Source of the DNA: Armigeres subalbatus
Taxonomy: Eukaryota > Arthropoda > Insecta > Diptera > Culicidae
Reading direction: 5' to 3'
NCBI RefSeq assembly: GCF_024139115.2
Contig: NC_085140.1
Coordinates: 229,740,352 to 229,804,351, forward strand
Length of the DNA stretch: 64,000 bases
Numbering within the stretch: position 1 is the first letter of the stretch; every line of letters begins with the position of its first letter. This document shows positions 58,992 to 64,000 of the stretch, piece after piece. Below the pieces are notes generated by a model that had not been told where the DNA came from, did no database searches, and saw only the letters and a list, made by a program, of their open reading frames with translations. A program made the translations under genes and the position numbers.

Positions 58992-59510
58992 ACAAAACAT
59001 ACACGCTCATAAAAAACTAGGTTTTAACGAGTTAAAATCGAAAGTTTTTTTCAAATATTTTTTCATCATCAATTGTTAATAATATGAACATTCATTATTT
59101 TAATAATAATATTCGAAAGAAAAATTTTATGGAAAAATTAAATAATTTTTTTCACAATGAAAGCTATTGTTATTAAATTGTTTTCAATTTTTGTTTCGAA
59201 ATGACGAGAAATGATAAATATTTCAATAATCAAATTATTTTTATTTTCACAAATGATTTTTTGATCCACCAAATATCATTATTTCAAAATTGTGTTCTGT
59301 CTTTTATTAACACAAGCAAACAATTAAAATATAATAAAATGTATTGGTAACATTTGAATTTGTTGTGCGTTTAATGTAAGTACAATAGAGGTGTTTTTCA
59401 ACTACTCAAATCTACATTAGATGTACAATAACCTGTATTGTATACCATGGAATCAATAGTATTTCAATGAATTAAACCATACAAAGTACTGTATTTTTTT
59501 ATCCGGGTAA

Positions 59511-59870
59511 TGATGCGTTTGACATTTAGGATGAGTGCAATATTGATAAAATGTAAATCGTGTAAAAACAGAATCCAGTGAATTGATTAACTTGGCTGAT
59601 GAACAAAAGTTACATTCTAGGCGAACACGAAAATTACCTTCCGTTATCCCATTTTTGATTGGCGCATTGCAATTTTTGCTGTATTCATGATTTGTTATAT
59701 AATTCAGATCCTATTTGGGACACCGAAACCGATTGAATCGATGCCACGAGGCATCAATAATTCGATGTCTGTCTGGAGCCTTTAACTAAATAAAAATATT
59801 ATTACCTACTCACAGGCCTTTGACTTCGATTCCACACACAGAACATTTATAAATTTTATATTTTTAGATA
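59511..59870. other. Unassigned, no gene recognised
   Basis: No repeats or ORFs of note. CGATGCCACGAGGCATC (59738-59755) is a short hairpin. Confidence 0.35.
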
Positions 59871-59872
59871 TA

Positions 59873-60394
59873 GGGTAAAGTGTCCAATAGTGGACCCCCA
59901 ACCAGTAGTGGACCCTCCAGCCATTTTTGCATTATTACAGCACAATGTAAACATTTTGCTATGAAATTCCATCGGAAGAACCTACCTTACAGTCCTATGA
60001 TTTGATTACATGCATTGGAAATGATTTTTTACAATTCTATAAAAAATAAACACGATAGTGTCCATTATAGGAATATTTCGGGGGGTCCATAATAGGGAAG
60101 AAGAACGTCCCGAAACGGTACATGAAAATCAAATGAAGTGTCGACTATAAGGAATTCATTTCCTATAATGGACCCCCAGGGAGTCTACTATAGGACGAAT
60201 TCAGTCACACTTCAAAATTTTAATTTCAACGAATAACGTCGTGTATTTGAGTGTTTTATGTATGTATCGTGAAGAAGAGATGCAGAACTTGTTATTAAAT
60301 ATCAAGTAGAATTAATATGTTGAAAATTTCTACTCCTTATGACAGGAAGAGCAAAATTTCGCTACTAGGGGGTCCACTATTGGGCATTTTACCC
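59873..60394. mobile_element. TA-flanked MITE, pogo-like ends
   Basis: TA at 59871-59872 and 60395-60396. Ends GGGTAAAGTGTCCAATAGTG and, inverted, GGGTAAAATGCCCAATAGTG, followed by GACCCCC. Internal copies of TGGACCCCC and TCCA(C/T)(T/A)ATAG recur. 522 bp, non-coding. Ends resemble pogo/Tigger-type MITEs. Confidence 0.85.
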
Positions 60395-60396
60395 TA

Positions 60397-62926
60397 TTTA
60401 TAAATTTTGTCACAAGCAAGGAGTGTAATTGTCGCTGAAAAATGCAAAAACAAGCAACAAAAGAGAATAGCGATAAAGTCGTTGTCCTCATCTGCAGATG
60501 ATAAAGACAATGTTGCGTTCCTGCAACAAATATGGAGAGGTTATTGTTGTGAATTTTTCAAACTGCGATAACTTGTCAGAAGTAAAACACAAATCCTGTC
60601 AGCAGATGGCTAAGTTTATGTATGAACATTGATAACTGATACTTATTTTACCAAAAACATCATCGAAACCCGACTTCTCGAAATGCATCGATCATTGTCC
60701 TATTCTGGTGCAGTTCGGCATAAGCGCTTATTGCGACATTTACAAGTGAAGACAGTGTTGTTGTTATTGGCAATGTTGTTGTTTTACATTCCCTGGTCAC
60801 AAGTAATGATACAGCTACTTTAACCTTCACAAACTGTACGAACAAAAATAAACCGTACATTGAATGTTATATATCTACAGTTGGTTTAAATTTGAAGTAC
60901 CTATAAGATCAGTTTTCCATAGGGCAACTACGGTCAGAATTTCAAATGTTGATAATAATGAAAACCCTACTAGATAGTCATAACAAAATGATTCAATATG
61001 TGTTACAAATAACAATATCTGTAATAATTTTGTTATAAATACTTTGTACCGGATGACAAAAGGAAATTCCATGATCGTCATAACATGATTTTTCTTGAAG
61101 AATTTTTTACACGATTTGGCATGTAAGCGGAAGATGAGTTTTACGCGGTTTATAAAAAATAAAAGAAAATATTTTGTTGTCAACATCCAATGGTTTTGTT
61201 TCCAATATCGAATAGGGTCTTTGGTTGCTAAAAATGCATCCCATTCAGTACTTGACAGCAGTGGTGCAATTTATCAACAATGCCTACTGAGTGTGATTCT
61301 TTTGTTTTGTATTTTTCTCTGCTCCTCTTAGCCTATACGCTAGCAGAAGAATGAATTCTGTCATCAAAAGAAAAAGTAGAATCATGAAAATAATTTCACA
61401 GCGAGGTATGGGATGCAGCTTTCAAAAAAATTTTCAAAATTTCAAAATGAAATTTATTTACAAATTATTCATAGCATGAGGTTAGACTTTTGATTATCTA
61501 CTTTATACATAGATTAATTTGATTGTTAATGACAATGAAGTTTTTTCTTGAAATGATTCCGGAGATGGTACTACTTTTACTCTTTATTAAATTTCTAACC
61601 CCGCCTAATAAATCATTTTCAAAAAAAATCTCTGTTTGTAATTTTTAAAATTATTTTCAATTCCATTGCCTATACCTTGCTGTGTTAAATTTAAGTGATT
61701 CTACTTTTCCTCTGATGACAGCGTTCATCCACTTCTCCTCGCGTATTGGCCCTGACGAAAGCGAGAAAACAAAATGGGGGCCGTCTGATGCTTTTTTATT
61801 TCACCCAGCAAGGGATATAGGACGTCAATTTCAAAATGCTTATTAAAGCGTTGAAACACATTTTAGCCTAAAATAGTTCACTTTTTTGGGTTAGAAATTT
61901 AATTTACTTTTATGTAGGTAACACGAAAGTTGAATTATTTTGATTAAAAAACATGTGTAGATAAGGAGCCTAACATGTAGTTTTTCAAAATTCTAACCCT
62001 ACGTATTTAAAAGCCTTCAACATATCACTGTTAATAACATTTTAAAAGCATTTTAAAATATACTTCCTATACTTCACCATGTCGAAAAACAGTGATTTCA
62101 TGCACATGTCCGTCGCCGCTAGATGGCAACAGCGCGGCTGCGTCAAAGCGAATGACGGTGCCTTTCAGCCAGCAAGGCAAAGCAGGAGTAGCTTAGCAAA
62201 CTCGGTTTGCCAACAGCGGGATGAAGCTGATGATCATTCGGCACAAATTTTCTGTCATTGTCTTTCAAGTGATATTATTCACCCATGCATTTATATAGGG
62301 CCGTCGCATTCACGCAGCAGCGAGTGAACTGAATGGACTGTCACTGCGGGCTGTGTGTGCAATGAGAAGAGAGGTCTTTTGTTTACTTTATCTTTGATTG
62401 TTGCTGCTAATCATTTTCAGTTTTCACTGCTAGAAAGTGAGTGTGAAGAGGAAATTGTATCAATATCCAACAAATTTCAGTCACTGAGACTGAGAATTCG
62501 CACCACTGCTTGACAGTGCACGGCCAAATATGAATGAATATGTTTCGAACTGAGGTGACAAAGAAGGCCAATGGGCTTCTCCAAAAACAATTGACAGAAC
62601 AATAATTATTTTTAGCTCTGGTGGATGCATAAACGTGATTGATTGATTCTGAAACTTTTACTGGGTTTGTAAATAATTGAGATTTTCGAAAATTCAACGT
62701 TGTAAATGGAATTGGAAAATTGCTAAAGAGTTTGCCTGTCGATTGATAAGAAAATCTCGGAAATCTACCGAATGATAAAAGAGCTATTAGCGCTTGAAAT
62801 ATCGCCTAATTTCATGACGGTTTCGAATTTGGAAATTTTTATTTTACACCCTGTATCCTAGCCTTTCCCTTTATAGGTAATTCACGTCTAAGGGTGTAAA
62901 ACAAAATTTGGTTTTTATTTAACTAC
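60397..62926. other. Unassigned ~2.5 kb, no gene recognised
   Basis: ORFs up to 103 codons (minus 60875-61186), AT-rich, without domains. A GC-richer patch at 62100-62330 (82-codon plus ORF starting MSKNSDFMHM) has no recognisable motif and no splice or promoter evidence. CCCTGTATCC / GGGTGTAAAAC motifs near 62850-62910 could be a decayed MITE. Confidence 0.4.
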
Positions 62927-63011
62927 TATACTGCCGCTAATCGCAAGTCGAGCACATCTGTATATGGCGTCCATATACAGATGTGCTCGACTTGCGGTTA
63001 GCGGCAGTATA
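62927..63011. mobile_element. Near-perfect 85-bp hairpin
   Basis: Arms of 41 bp (62927-62967 and 62971-63011) with one mismatch (AATCGC versus AACCGC) around the spacer CGT. Ends are TATACTGCCGCTAA. TTTTATTTAACTAC occurs on both sides (about 62913 and 63027), perhaps a wider duplication. It could extrude as a cruciform or be read as a hairpin RNA. Confidence 0.85.
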
Positions 63012-64000
63012 CGATCAATATAGATTTTATTTAACTACAGGCCCAATATTTCAATGTTATATATATTTCGTCAAAAACACGAAACATGTTTTAATAAGCC
63101 ATTGATGTAATTTTGGCATGCAATTATTTTTACGAGCTATTTACTCAGTTCGTTAGCAGCTGAATATTAGAATACTTCGTATGCTCAACCAACAACAGCC
63201 ATCTTTTGTATAAGCTCTTGGTACATCTATTTAGCTCTCCAGACTCTTTTTAGTGACGAGGTCGCATTCACATGCCTTTCGCGGACAATTTCGGCAGTTG
63301 AACATCGCCCATTTGCTTCAAAAAAAAAGTCAAAGAAAATGTCATGAATATGTATTCAAAAATGTATAAACGATGCCACGCAAATGACGCCTTTAATGAT
63401 CATGTGGAATTTAACTGGTAAATTTATTACGTTTATATAGCCATGGTACCCGTTCTGTTTGATGTGTGATGAGTAATGAGCACTCTGAGGTGTCAAGAGA
63501 CACCAGACCGAGAAAACGCCCGCTGCTGGCTGTCTCTAATGGGTGAGAACGAATGGCGTTGAAAATTTCGTGGTTTGCCACGTCTAGTTGTGTTTTACTT
63601 TCCCATCAGCATCGAGCACCCTTAGAAATGCGTTTCCAGCTAAGTGTGTATGTTCGAGAAGTGAAAAACTGATGGTGTCATAATTCTTCAATATGAATTT
63701 TAAGCAGTATATAATGGGAACCGTTTTCCCCACACCATTCCACTTTCACTCTAAATAGCGAAGATATAGGTTTCGCTTTGATTTTCGGCGAGTTGAAATG
63801 CCCATTCCCTTATTCTAGCCACGTTACACATATTGGTATAGGAGCGTTTCTTCTCCATTATGGGAGATGAATGGATGACTAATCAACGGATATAATGGCA
63901 GACCCACTAACCAGACCTAGCTTCTGCTGCTGCCGTTCGTTCAGCAAAGAAAGACTTGAAGAAGCCGTTCACGCCTCACGATTGGCGGAGCGCACTTGGA
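63012..64000. other. Unassigned to window end
   Basis: No repeat, tRNA-like box or ORF I can support. AGGTGTCAAGAGACACC at 63490-63506 is a short hairpin. Confidence 0.4.

Larger units (their letters stand above)
55018..59510. mobile_element. AT-rich TIR element hosting a LINE and a MITE
   Basis: TTACCCGGATAAAAAA starts at 55018 and its complement ends at 59510. If TA is the target site (55018-55019 read as T-TA and 59508-59509), the ends are CCCGGATAAAAAA. Both subterminal zones are very AT-rich with AATTAAATTT-type runs. Removing the LINE (56793-58991) leaves about 2.2 kb. No transposase recognised. That the two ends belong to one element is an inference from their symmetry. Confidence 0.65.

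Noticed and set aside
56804..59010. Host gene encoding a 444- or 327-residue protein
   Set aside because: Clear LINE reverse transcriptase with target duplication and tail; not a host gene.
62079..62327. 82-codon plus-strand ORF in a GC-richer patch
   Set aside because: No recognisable motif, weak start context and no supporting neighbour; kept only as unassigned sequence.

Overview
This window looks like intergenic DNA from a mosquito, most likely Aedes or a close culicine, around one developmental gene. The case rests on an insect even-skipped (eve) homeobox gene, many copies of a tRNA-derived SINE resembling the Aedes Feilai family, and dense, nested insect transposons (RTE-type LINEs, Tc1, pogo, hAT, TTAA MITEs, an LTR element). 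Species cannot be fixed without a search.

The only host gene I can support is eve, on the minus strand at 30145-32827: three exons, 307 codons, and an intron that splits the homeodomain. It sits in a stretch of about 7 kb (roughly 29.1-36.4 kb) where I recognise no transposon. That pattern suggests selection against insertions in its introns and 5' regulatory DNA. A 10-bp motif, AATACCGACC, occurs three times in this stretch: once upstream, once in intron 1 and once in intron 2.

Left of eve (0-29 kb) is a transposon mosaic. 0.25-6.5 kb: a long inverted-repeat element carrying an unknown broken ORF, with a truncated LINE, a hAT element, a tRNA-like inverted pair and a 16-bp minisatellite inside. 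6.6-7.0 kb: SINE. 7.35-9.06 kb: Tc1 transposon with doubled terminal repeats. 10.0-10.3 kb: near-perfect palindrome. 11.5-15.2 kb: two hAT-type elements and TTAA MITEs. 17-19 kb: SINEs and foldbacks. 19.5-22.1 kb: minus-strand LTR element with identical LTRs and an internal 99-bp array. 22.3-27.4 kb: SINEs, a 934-bp tandem duplication and a second, unrelated 99-bp array. 27.5-29.1 kb: a palindromic 16-bp array and two SINEs.

Right of eve (36.4-64 kb) there are further SINEs, degenerate AAATTCC-rich repeats (37.5-38.2, 39.6-40.6, 50.5-50.8 kb) and a pogo-like element (41.1-43.3 kb) holding three nested MITEs. A hAT element with a SINE inside lies at 47.6-48.6 kb. A ~145-bp satellite appears in one orientation at 48.9-50.4 kb and inverted at 51.6-52.0 kb. 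Three RTE-type LINE fragments lie between 50.9 and 59 kb; one has a nearly complete reverse transcriptase inside an AT-rich TIR element. From 59.9 kb on there are one TA-flanked MITE, one perfect hairpin and otherwise unassigned sequence. No CRISPR, operon or prokaryotic feature is present.
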